Assembly: GCA_963693315.1 (NCBI GenBank)
Contig: OY856188.1
Coordinates: 269,943,114 to 270,007,113 of the forward strand
Source: Diogma glabrata
Taxonomy: Eukaryota; Arthropoda; Insecta; Diptera; Cylindrotomidae
Length of the DNA: 64,000 nucleotides
Direction of reading: 5' to 3'
Of this stretch, positions 11,440 to 21,599 are shown piece by piece (within the stretch, counting starts at the first letter, position 1; the number at the start of each line of letters is the position of its first letter). Under the pieces are notes generated by a model that did no database searches, was not told the origin of the DNA, and was given only the letters and a program-made list of their open reading frames with translations. Position numbers and translations under genes: made by a program.

Positions 11440-13400
11440 AACATTTATAAAAATCAAAATGTTTATCCTTCGGACAACAACAATTGTAGGCTATAATTGT
11501 GAGTGCTATTATGCTTAACAGAATAAAATAATCAGCTGTTATTTTTATTCTGTTGCGCAAAGATTTTTTAATTAACGCAACACAATAATAGTATTTTATT
11601 GGATTAGTGTTTAGTGATATATTTTATTTCGAGCAAATTTGCAAGATAATCAAGTCTATTAAACAGGAACCCAATACTATATTTTATACTTCCAACAGAA
11701 TAATATGTAATAATTTAAATTGAATTATTGAATTCTAATATAGATATAGAACGAAGAAAATACAACGAATTTTATTTAATCTTTTGTACAATTAATTCCA
11801 TACAATTATTTATCATTGCGACAACAATAAGTATAATTTGATTTTTGTTTTTTTATAACCATAATTGTATGCGTTGTTTTACTTAACAGAATAAAATGAC
11901 CAACAGTTTTAATTTAATTTTATTCTATTGCGCAAAGATTTTTGAATCAACGCAACACAATAAAACATTTTATTTGAGTGTATTGAACTCTGAAATATTG
12001 AAAACAAATACATATTGTGGAAGGTGGGGGGGGAATCAAAACGGGGTGATGGCAAGACGAGGCACTCGGCTTAAATCACAAAAGAATTAAATAATCAGAT
12101 GCGCCTAGCGTCACACCTGACACCGATAACACACCATTTCTCGGCGAAGTGCATTAACAACAACGCCACGGAGTTTATTTGTTCTTTTTGGGAAAAAAAG
12201 TTTGTTTTGCAAGAAATAGTAATTTTTTCATGTAATTCAGAGCGAGTAAGTGTGCAAAAGTAACAACATCTCAGACAAGCTTTAAATTTGTTCACATGTA
12301 ACAATTTCTTCGTTAAGAGGCTAGAACTTTTTTTTCTGTGTGTTGCTCAATGCTTTTATCCAGTGTATTTTTTTAAATGCAGAATAATATGTAAGGACAT
12401 GAAGGGGTACGATAGGTAGGGGCAAGATGGGGTTTTTCAATTAGAATTTTATTTTAGTGAATATTTATCGTCTTAATGTACAATCTCAAAAATTTTGGGT
12501 AGCTTGTTCGACATGCAACTGCAGGTGTGCTCACTGCAGCTGTGACAGTATAGAAAATAAGGATGAAGATGCAGCCTTCACCTATGAATATTGTCTTAAA
12601 ACTTGCCCCATAGGTGGGAAAAGATGGGGACCATGGACTATTTGTAGTTTTTGATTTTTTAAATTTTAATATGTTTAAATTTTTTATATATTAGATTCTT
12701 AAAAATATTTTAATAATGAAGACTGATTACCAACGATGATTTTTGAAATAAAACGAACTATTAAAATATAATACGGTTGTTTTCATTGGGCATCAAACCT
12801 TGAATACCCCGTCTTGCCCCTCTTTCCCTCATTTTCTTTACTATTGAGTTGTTTTTTGAAGTTTTCTGATTCAAATTTTTTTTATTTTATTTTATAAAAA
12901 ACTCAACAAAAACTTTTGCGCATGTTACTCTCTCGAATAGTAAAAAGGCCAAAGGGATCCTATGATTTGATTTTATTTAAATTTCCCTTGTGAAAAAAAT
13001 TATTTTTTGTATAAATGTTTTTTGGTTTCTCATTAGTACAAAATTTGATGTCTTACATTGTATGTCATTTTATTTTGAAAATTACAACAACAAAATAGGC
13101 ATTGAAATTGAATAAAATTTATTTAATTGTGTGGAATTAATTGTATCAAAAAATGAATAAAATTTATTGTTTTTTCTTCTATCTAAAATAATTCAATTTA
13201 TATTAATTCATTAATTCGTTCCCTGTCGGAAAGATAAATTTTAGTATTACGGGTTCGTGGAATTTTATTCTCTCGGAAATTGTCAACTTTTGTTCGAGAG
13301 AAAAATATATCATAACACACTAACACAATAAACTACTATTTTTAAAATAAAACTTCATTTTTTATATGATTGTTTGTTGTCATGTTTATTTTTTTAAATT
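11440..13400. repeat. Long inverted-repeat element (~2 kb)
   Basis: Sequence at about 11440-11830 reappears as imperfect reverse complement at about 13080-13400. Matching landmarks are TTAAATTGAATTATT (11716) with its complement near 13190, ACAATTAATTCCATACAATT (11788) with AATTGTGTGGAATTAATTGT (13124), and GATATATTTTATTTCGAGC (11616) with the segment at 13284-13310. Inside the left arm, a ~110-bp direct repeat (AACAGAATAAAAT... TTGCGCAAAGATTTTT) occurs at about 11515 and 11885. The arrangement suggests an old DNA transposon or foldback. Its internal part holds a second pair of inverted GGGGCAAGATGGGG words. Confidence 0.6.
12395..12840. mobile_element. Possible small DNA transposon remnant inside the inverted repeat
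   Basis: The left word GGGGCAAGATGGGGTTTTTC (about 12420-12439) and the right word GAATACCCCGTCTTGCCCC (about 12802-12820) are inverted relative to each other, about 400 bp apart. Between them the + strand frame 12457-12654 encodes FWVACSTCNCRCAHCSC and later AFTYEYC. A W..C..C...H..C pattern of this kind occurs at the C-terminus of some pogo/Tigger-like transposases. The match is short, so the family is uncertain. Confidence 0.35.
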
Positions 13401-13409
13401 TAAATTTGA

Positions 13410-15720
13410 TTAAATAAATGTGTTCGATGATGTTTCTGTTGTTCTATTTTAACCTTTTTTGGTAATATTTTCTAGGATTATTAACATTTTGTAATGATAT
13501 GTGGGATACAAAATATTTTTTAATATTCCAAGAAATATTTTGGAAATTATTGAGTACAATGATACCCGTAAAGCTATTGCCACATATATGTCATGTGGTT
13601 TAGTTTCTTAATGGTTTTTTTTTGTCGAACTGCATGGATACCAAATAAGACCACGACAAAATTGACGACTGCACCAAGTCAAAAGTGGCATCTGGGCACA
13701 GCCAAATAGACGATGCTGTAACCTTAGCAAGGGCAAACTTTGTTGCTATCTGTGGTCTCTGTTGCACTGTTATCGTTATACGGCATTGGTTTAGCTATTT
13801 TCTCTAATTCAACGAGCAAGTTTTTTATTGATTATTTTAAAAATTTGACGCAAATGTTGAAAGTGTAACACTGCGAGCTTGTTGAAGAGAGCAAGTACTG
13901 TTTGTTTGGATTTTATATATTTTCCCAAACTTTTTGTTTGGAGTCGAACTGTCTAGATATTCCTCAGACTGTAAGATCCGCTGGATTCACATGCAATATT
14001 TGATCAAATCAGTTATATTATGAAACAGTTGATCTCTTGCAACTATGTTGCTTGGCGTTGCTATTAGCTCCAATTCTTCCATTAAGTCCATCGCGTGCGA
14101 ACTATCAATGGAAACGCTGGATTGGATGCGTATTCCCTCAGCTAGTCCACCCAGTTAGCCCCCCATTAGTGTTCGCTCCCCCCAGAAATTACTTGACCAC
14201 CATTTCAGTGTCAACAAGACTAAAAAACGGATGGTCATATGGAAAAACCCCGGTAATCTTGTCAACCCAATGAACATCAGGTTAATTAAAAGAAACGAAT
14301 GCGCAACCAATAGCGAGAAGAAAGGAAAATGACCCCAAAAAAGGAGAGAAAACCCGATGAATGGTAGCCAACGTTTACACAAATCTGCAATTTTTTTAAA
14401 CAATTATTTATAAATATTTTATTGCAGAAATTATATTTATTATAGTTATTTATTTATTATAAAAAAATTTTTATTTATTATTTATTTATATGTAAGAAAC
14501 AGTTATTTGTTTATTTATATATTTAAAAAAATTATTCTTTTATTTATATATCAAGAAATTATTTATTCATTAAGAGATCAAAATATTTTCAAACCCGGAC
14601 TCGCCTGAAGACAGAATAAAAATAGGAATGTTATAGAAGATCATTGTTACTTGAGTAAGATGCCTTCGCTCGGGAGCCATCTCCAACAATGGCATGTAAG
14701 ATCTATCTGGATTGGCCCTTAATGACCGAATTCTACATACCAGATTCTTCCACATCTTAAAAGGGAAAACCAAAACATGTCTGGATATGGCTGTTGACGA
14801 CCAAATTCTTTAAACCTGGATGTGGTAGAAGAGCCTAAACATAAATTATTATCAATTTAAAATTTCGTGGAGAGCGCTCCTGAGCGCCAGGCTCTAAGTC
14901 TCTAAGCTCCCATGGTCATAGTTATTACAATTTAAAGAAAGGTAAGAAACACGCGTTAAATATTGAAAAGGGTGAAGCCCCAACCAGGAAAATAAAAATT
15001 GGATGAACCTAGGAGTTATTTTCAAAGTTACTAGGAGTTATTTTCCAACAAAAATGTTACTCCAAAAAATTATCAACTTTTTTTTACTGGTTCAACCAAA
15101 ACGAGTGTTTGTTGTCGGGACCAATTTGATGTAGAACTGAGATGCAGAGCTTGATTTTAGAATGTTAATGTGTTTTCCATCCCACAAAAATGAGTTTTTA
15201 TCATTCAGGATCCGTTATCCATATTTGCTCTAGATGTGTATAATTTCTTTCAAAATTCAAAAGAGTTAAACAGAGAATAAAAAGCCATTTTGTGTTGTCG
15301 GTACCAGGACCTCTAACCAATTTATATAGCAACATCAATATATGTGAACAGGAATTGCTAGATTGGTTCTTGTTTGACTATTTTCTAAACTTAAAGAACA
15401 TACGATATTCGAGTTTGTTACAAAGTTGTTCAACCCGTAAAAGTTTATTTGTCTTAACAACTTTCTTCTACGTCAAACAATGCTTTCAATACAACTGATC
15501 TCTTTTTTATTTATATTTTCTCATCACCCTTTCCGGATTGTATTTATTTGATTTGCTTTCTCATTTTGTATGCTGTTGGTTCATAAACTTTTTTAATATG
15601 AACTTGGATTATTGGTAATTTTTGAAAAGTCGAACAATAAAGTTTTCTATAGTGCCAGTGGTTTTGTGTAGTCAAACTTTGTTATGGATGCCAGTTTTTG
15701 TTTGGGAAATTTTTTATAAA
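13410..15720. other. Intergenic, no gene recognised
   Basis: Mixed composition. 14400-14570 is a simple A/T tract rich in TTTATTTAT. 13620-14340 is less AT-rich and may be an old element, but no protein motif could be read in any frame. Open frames here are short and unsupported. Confidence 0.4.
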
Positions 15721-15723
15721 CAT

Positions 15724-15762
15724 AAAGGAGATACTAAGACAATACAGCTTAGTATCTCCTTT
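15724..15762. other. Perfect 15-bp hairpin
   Basis: AAAGGAGATACTAAG (15724-15738) and its exact reverse complement CTTAGTATCTCCTTT (15748-15762) flank a 9-base loop. No promoter, precursor-like extension or gene context was recognised, so its role is unknown. Confidence 0.75.
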
Positions 15763-16087
15763 AGTAACCAATTTTGTTTATTTTTTTGAAAAGTATAATC
15801 ATAAAAAGCAAAATAAACGAACCTTAAATTGGACTAAATTTTGGAATGCTTAGTTTAACTTTAGGAAAAAAAATTACTAAATACAAAGTTAAATTTACAA
15901 TAATTAGAAAAAAAATGTATTGCCTTTTGTTTGATTTGCTGAGTCAAAATAATTTTTTTTGTGTACTGTTTGTGAAGGTATCAGAAGGTTTTCAAACATA
16001 AATAAATTAACAATAATTAGAAAAAAAAGGATTTTTTTATTTGTTTGTTTTGCTGAATCAACTTAAAATTTTTAATTTCCGTGATTA

Positions 16088-16250
16088 ATTAAAAACGCTA
16101 ATTTCTTGTTAGCTAATAGTTTTATATACTATATACGTATTCCAGTTTTTAATATATTCTACTGACGATGAAAGCATGGCTTTCGAAAGACGCATATATT
16201 AAATAAAACTATTAGTTAAAAAGAAATTGACGTTTTTAATTTATCAGTAA
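16088..16250. repeat. Short MITE-like inverted repeat (~160 bp)
   Basis: TTAAAAACGCTAATTTCTTG...CTAATAGTTTTA at about 16088-16126 is matched in reverse complement by AAAACTATTAGTTAAAAAGA and AAATTGACGTTTTTAA at about 16204-16242. The interior has no coding potential. Confidence 0.6.
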
Positions 16251-17145
16251 AATTTATTGGCGCAACAGTTTATGCTTATTGTATCGTCTGGTTATATATA
16301 ACAACGTATTCAAGATGACTTATTGAATAATTTTTTTCTTTGGATTGAGGAGTTGGATCTGAAACAATCATGGGGTGAGTGAATCATTTATTTTAACGTT
16401 TTAATGTAATGATTGTAATAGTATGGTGTTGGTGTTATGCTCTCAGTTTCTTTGGGGTCGTCAGAAATCCTGCCTCATTGACTGGAGGTTATTACTGTTC
16501 GAACACACATTGCTAAATCTCGTCGGAGTACAACTCCGCCAGGCACGCAGTCTCCTAATTGCTTCCTTCTAGTAACTTACTAGCAGGTCCAGTGTTCATT
16601 ATGCATTTTTTCATTCATACATATAATCTGGTTAAGAAAAACTATTTCCAAAACGTTGCATTTCAATGTACAGTTGTTTCGGATCTACAATTATTGACCT
16701 CTGAATTATATCCATGTTTTACATATGAAAACACTGAACAAAATTTTAAACCATTGGGTTGACAACATCTGCTTAAAGTATAAAAACAGCTGATTACTTT
16801 AAATTGTTCTATTACAATTGTGTAATAATCATAGCTGTCTCTATTCAGTGTATTATAAAGTTTTATTTGTAAGTTTTATTTATACATTTCTCAAATGAGT
16901 TGTACACCAACATTTGGGCGAATTTTTTTTTAGTTGTTTTTATGAATTCATTTTAATTTTCTTCTATACAAATTGACTATTATTATAAAAATTATGATAT
17001 TTCTTTAAAATTGTTATATGTATATTTCTGAACACGGAAGAGATAGCAGAGCTCATTCTACCTTACTTGAATGATTTAGGCCGTTTCGCGCTATGCAATA
17101 TTCAAAGTAAGTATTCGATTCGACTTGGTGCTAAGCACCAGTTCC

Positions 17146-17608
17146 GACGATAGGCTGTTGAACGACTGTAGAAACAAAAAACAGTTCATGCTTTAGCACT
17201 TACTACCTGACTCCTATAGGCAGTATTTTATTTATTCTCAAACAAATCACAGCCCATCTGATTAAGCACTTTATTTGCCAATCCATACCTCAGTGATTCT
17301 TTTAATGTTCGTAGACATTCGTCTTCTAGAGTTAGAGTTAGAGTTAGAGTTAGAGTTAGAGTTAGAGTTAGAGTTAGAGTTAGAGTTAGAGTTAGAGTTA
17401 GAGTTAGAGTTAGAGTTAGAGAAAAAAGACGATAGGCTGTTGAACGACTGTAGAAACAAAAAACAGTTCATGCTTTAGCACTTACTACCTGACTCCTATA
17501 GGCAGTATTTTATTTATTCTCAAACAAATCACAGCCCATCTGATTAAGCACTTTATTTGCCAATCCATACCTCAGTGATTCTTTTAATGTTCGTAGACAT
17601 TCGTCTTC
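17146..17608. repeat. 282-bp tandem duplication including a hexamer array
   Basis: The ~180-bp unique sequence beginning GACGATAGGCTGTTGAACG at 17146 recurs at 17428 with no differences that I noticed. It runs in both cases through the CTTCTAGAG start of a TTAGAG array. The first unit therefore consists of flank plus a short array (17146-17427). The second continues into the long array. A local duplication of flank plus repeat explains it. Confidence 0.9.
17327..17421. repeat. (TTAGAG)n microsatellite, short array
   Basis: About 16 uninterrupted TTAGAG hexamers. Open frames through it on either strand (Glu-Leu, Asn-Ser or Leu-Thr dipeptides) are artefacts of a repeat unit divisible by three. 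Confidence 0.95.
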
Positions 17609-18472
17609 TAGAGTTAGAGTTAGAGTTAGAGTTAGAGTTAGAGTTAGAGTTAGAGTTAGAGTTAGAGTTAGAGTTAGAGTTAGAGTTAGAGTTAGAGTTA
17701 GAGTTAGAGTTAGAGTTAGAGTTAAAGTTAGAGTTAGAATTAGAGGTAGAGTTAGAGTTAGAGTTAGAGTTAGAGTTAGAGTTAGAGTTAGAGTTAGAGT
17801 TAGAGTAAGAGTTAGAGTTAGAGTTAGAGTTAGAGTTAGAGTTAGAGTTAGAATTAGAGGTAGAGTTAGAGTTAGAGTTAGAGTTAGAGTTAGAGTTAGA
17901 GTTAGAGTTAGAGTTAGAGTTAGAGTTAGAGTTAGAGTTAGAGTTAGAGTTGGAGTTGGAGTTGGAGTTGGAGTTGGAGTTAGAGTTAGAGTTAGAGTTA
18001 GAGTTAGAGTTAGAGTTAGAGTTAGAGTTAGAGTTAGAGTTAGAGTTAGAGTTAGAGTTAGAGTTAGAGTTAGAGTTAGAGTTAGAGTTAGAGTTAGAGT
18101 TAGAGTTAGAGTTAGAGTTAGAGTTAGAGTTAGAGTTAGAGTTAGAGTTAGAGTTAGAGTTAGAGTTAGAGCTAGAGTTAGAGTTAGAGTTAGAGTTAGA
18201 GTTAGAGTTAGAGTTAGAGTTAGAGTTAGAGTAAGAGTTAGAGTTAGAGTTAGAGTTAGAGTTAGAGTTAGAGTTAGAGTTAGAGTTAGAGTTAGAGTTA
18301 GAGTTAGAGTTAGAGTTAGAGTTAGAGTTAGAGTTAGAGTTAGAGTTAGAGTTAGAGTTAGAGTTAGAGTTAGAGTTAGAGTTAGAGTTAGAGTTAGAGT
18401 TAGAGTTAGAGTTAGAGTTAGAGTTAGAGTTAGAGTTAGAGTTAGAGTTAGAGTTAGAGTTAGAGTTAGAGT
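17609..18472. repeat. (TTAGAG)n microsatellite, long array (~0.86 kb)
   Basis: About 140 TTAGAG hexamers with sparse variants. GTAAGAG occurs at about 17805 and 18231, TTAGAATTAGAGGTAGAG at two places ~120 bp apart (suggesting internal duplication), and an embedded block of five TTGGAG units at about 17949-17978. This is not the insect telomere unit TTAGG. Confidence 0.95.
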
Positions 18473-18640
18473 TGGAGTTGGAGTTGGAGTTGGAGTTGGA
18501 GTTGGAGTTGGAGTTGGAGTTGGAGTTGGAGTTGGAGTTGGAGTTGGAGTTGGAGTTGGAGTTGGAGTTGGAGTTGGAGTTGGAGTTGGAGTTGGAGTTG
18601 GAGTTGGAGTTGGAGTTGGAGTTGGAGTTGGAGTTGGAAT
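18473..18640. repeat. (TTGGAG)n microsatellite
   Basis: About 28 TTGGAG hexamers directly continue the TTAGAG array, with a single A-to-G change fixed in the unit. They then degrade (TTGGAATAGAAGTTGGAGCTGG) into unique sequence by about 18665. Confidence 0.95.
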
Positions 18641-18669
18641 AGAAGTTGGAGCTGGAGTTGTAATTATAG

Positions 18670-19380
18670 GTGAATAGGAAAATAGGTTCAAGTTTTAGTT
18701 GAAGAAATTTAGTTAAATTTGAAATGCATTTTTCGCTTTTGTGTGTTTTGACAAGTAAATTACTTATTTGCATTAATTTAAATTTGATCCTTACGAATTT
18801 GTTGGTTGTTCTAGATATATAGATCTTGCAACACCAAGCTTGCTAATGGCTAAAAGTTAATTTGTTATTTTATAACATCAAGCAGATTATTTAACTTTTC
18901 CATAATTGAAATATAAACGAGGGCAACATTTGTTTCAATGATTCAAAAATAAGAGATATATATTACTGACGAAAAAAATCGATGCTAATCAAGAACAGCT
19001 TATCGGAACTTATAAGACACATCTTAAGAAATCAGAATTCTCTGCTATTATTCTAAGAACATTTATTCTATTCTATTTTATTGATGGTTACAATATAGCA
19101 GGCAAACTTCTATAGTTTGTTTTTGTGTTTGGGCTGTCTAAGCAAATCAAGAGCTGGTTTGATTACTTATGTTTTAAAACGTAGTTTTAGCCGATGTTCT
19201 GAAGAAAACTATATTTTAGAGCAGCTTGCACTTATCTCGGATTTCTTGCACTTATCTCGGCTAACTTCATTACGCCACTCTATTGCTTCGTTTTTCACTT
19301 AACTTTAATATCTCCTTTATTACACTAAGTTTAGCTAAATAGAAATCAACACTAAAATCTTTCCAATTATAACATAAACA
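18670..19380. other. Intergenic
   Basis: AT-rich, with a short direct duplication (TTGCACTTATCTCGG twice at about 19226-19258). No gene was recognised. It is downstream of SCP2 copy A. Confidence 0.4.
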
Positions 19381-19384
19381 ATTT

Positions 19385-19390
19385 TTTATT
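19385..19390 (-). terminator. Polyadenylation signal of SCP2 copy A
   Basis: AATAAA on the - strand, 47 bases after the stop codon. A second AATAAA overlaps the stop codon itself. Confidence 0.5.
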
Positions 19391-19436
19391 AGATCGTTAT
19401 AACTAATTTTACACTTTTCAATACAAAATTAATTTT

Positions 19437-19836
19437 TTATTCAGCAAGTTTGGTAAGAAGTGCAACGGCTAACGCTTTATCACCAACATATTCGACTTTC
19501 TTACTAGCAATAGCCTCTTCATACGATAATTTTTTTGATACGACTAACGCTAAATTTTCCGCTGTTACTGTAACAGTTACATCTGGTGACTCTACTGTTC
19601 CTTCAATCACTTTCAATGCTTTTAAATCAACAACTGTAAAATGCGGTTTAGAAAATAATCATTATTGGAAAAATTATTCAAATTGTTTAAAGTTTTCTGT
19701 TTTACTTACCTAAATCTTGTGTTCCATTTGGAGATGTTACATGAAGCTGGAAAACTCCAAGAACTGTGCGTGGTCCATTTGGATCAACAGCAGCAACACG
19801 TGCTTTGATTCTTTCAACAAGCCCTGCGAATGACAT
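19437..19836 (-). CDS. SCP2-domain lipid-binding protein, copy A (2 exons, 107 aa)
   Basis: The gene has exon 1 at 19836-19710 (ATG in context AAAATG), an intron at 19709-19634 (76 bp, GTAAGT...ACAG) and exon 2 at 19633-19437 ending TAA. The spliced product is 107 residues and spans one whole SCP2 fold. It begins MSFAGLVERIKARVAAVDP, then GVFQLHV (28-33) and VVDLKALKV after the intron, SPDVTVTV, and ends GDKALAVALLTKLAE. SCP2 domains bind sterols, fatty acids and acyl-CoA in a hydrophobic tunnel and move them between membranes or to peroxisomal enzymes. There is no signal peptide, and no C-terminal SKL-type peroxisomal signal, so a cytosolic carrier is inferred. Two paralogues (28412 and 34990) share the intron position. 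Similarity was judged by eye, not searched. Confidence 0.88.
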
Positions 19837-19915
19837 TTTGATTTAATTTTTATTCGAAAGTGACTTTCCACAATGAGGTTCAGAGTATAAATGATAAATG
19901 AATTATACCCGACAC

Positions 19916-19924
19916 TTTTATATA
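19916..19924 (-). promoter_or_regulatory. TATA box of SCP2 copy A
   Basis: TATATAAAA on the - strand, 88 bases upstream of the ATG. A start site about 30 bases downstream would leave a 5' UTR of roughly 50-60 bases. The paralogues have the same arrangement. Confidence 0.65.
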
Positions 19925-19929
19925 CTAAA

Positions 19930-20690
19930 ATATTAACTACTTGTTATCAGTATGTACATACTTGTAACTGACGAAAAAATTGAGCTTTGGCGCTGTGGTT
20001 TGATAAACTAACATATCTTTTGTGAGCTGTTATTCGTTTATCAAATATTTAATTACATGTATACTAATTTTGAAGTGGATGCAATTATTAGTATAAAATC
20101 AATTTGGATTAGATTGTATTGACAAATAACAGTTTAATTTCAATTATCACAACAAAATACAAAATCACGTTTTTCAAATAGTCGTTCGTTACCTAATCGA
20201 TGATTCCAATCGTCTGTAAATCTAAAATTAATATCAGTAGCATTAGTACAATATAGCAACAAAGTTTAGTTAAATATTATTTGCACTGAGAGGAACAAAA
20301 ATATTTACCATTTTATATTTTTGTGTTAGGGCAATCTATTTCGACCTTACAAACATTGATTGTTTGTTACATAAATGTGATGTTATCAATCGGAACTGAT
20401 TTATTTATTTTATAAAAATTATTGTATTTAAACTCAAAGTACTAATAAAAAATTATCTCAGATTTTTACAAAAGATTTGTGTTTGACTGAAAAGAGTATT
20501 TGAGTAAAAGTATCAGTGGTGTCATGAACACCGGTGACGAAAAGTAGAAATTATCTGGTTAAATAAAACGAATACCTTGAACCACCGTTTACACGGAAAT
20601 TTTATGTCAAAGATCATCCGGTACGCATTTTGAACTAACTGGAGATTGAAGTATCAGATTATTTATTTTGCAATTTTTTTTTTATTTATT
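19930..20690. other. Intergenic
   Basis: AT-rich sequence upstream of SCP2 copy A. No gene or repeat was recognised. Confidence 0.4.
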
Positions 20691-21030
20691 GATCTACGGG
20701 TGTGACAATCTCACTTGCTTCTGTCGATGCTATTGATATGTAAATATAGGTTATCGTGTGATATCACATATCACTGACAATTGTAGCGAAATATCACTAG
20801 CCAAGGTTCAATCTTAGTTATGAAATATTCATTAATGATGGCACGATATTGATTGCTCGAAGAAACGAGCCTTCATGTTACTCTAAATCTGGGCAGTAAT
20901 CATTGAGGAAGACAGTTTTTACAATCTCATTTTAGTTTTGTTTCTGCAAATGTTTTGTAAAAATTGCGTTTTATCTCTTACTTTATTTTTATTGCATCCA
21001 TGCTATAATGAAATATTGGGTTACTGGGTT
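20690..21030. repeat. Dispersed repeat, copy 1 (second copy at 62385-62835)
   Basis: From the T-rich run and GATCTACGGGTGTGACAA (20691-20708) through ATATCACTAGCCAAGG, GCTCGAAGAAACGAGC and TTTTAGTTTTGTT to TTATCTCTTACTTTATTTTT, the order of words matches 62395-62820 in the same orientation. The second copy carries extra sequence in the middle. GCTCGAAGAAACGAGC is itself a hairpin. No ORF is present. The element could end in poly-A if read on the - strand (the T-run at its left), which would suggest a retroposon. Confidence 0.7.
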
Positions 21031-21599
21031 TATTGGGTTCGAAATATTCGAATCTTTACTTTCCTGGATTGATAAGATATTTCAGACGCTCTTGATGGAA
21101 CCCAGGAAGATGGAAGCCATATCTGAATAATTGGGAAATAGTTGGGCTCTGAAGAGTATACACCGCAGCATTAGAATTTTCTTTTATCTAACTCCACTGT
21201 CTGATCACAGAGATGTAGTCATTGGGATATATGGGATTCAAGACCCCATTTTTCCTATACACGGTACCTAGGCATTTTGCTTGTACAGTAAGTGACTAAG
21301 TTTTTACTGCTACTCCTTTGACCTCAAGTGATTCTCCTTCTTAGTCTTTTAAAACCTTTTAGTTCTTGCAATATTCGTGTGACTGCACCATTTACGACAT
21401 TCCATGATATTGGTTGGTTCTTTTTCCTAAAATTTCGACAACTTTTTATCTATCTTAGTTAAATCGTGAACATCCAAAAATACATGGCACTCTCAGCTTT
21501 TTCTCTTCGTATTTCACTTTTTATCCCTTGGTCCTGAATATATGTATATTGGCCCTCTTTTGCTATTAAGTCTATAGACAGTATGCTCGCAAGTCTCGC

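Noticed and set aside
17327..18640. Telomere or interstitial telomeric repeat
   Set aside because: The unit is TTAGAG/TTGGAG, not TTAGG, and there is unique DNA and genes on both sides.
17510..18773. Frames of about 400 codons on the - strand made of Thr-Leu/Thr-Pro or Asn-Ser repeats
   Set aside because: They are translations of the TTAGAG/TTGGAG hexamer array. The unit length divisible by three keeps all frames open.
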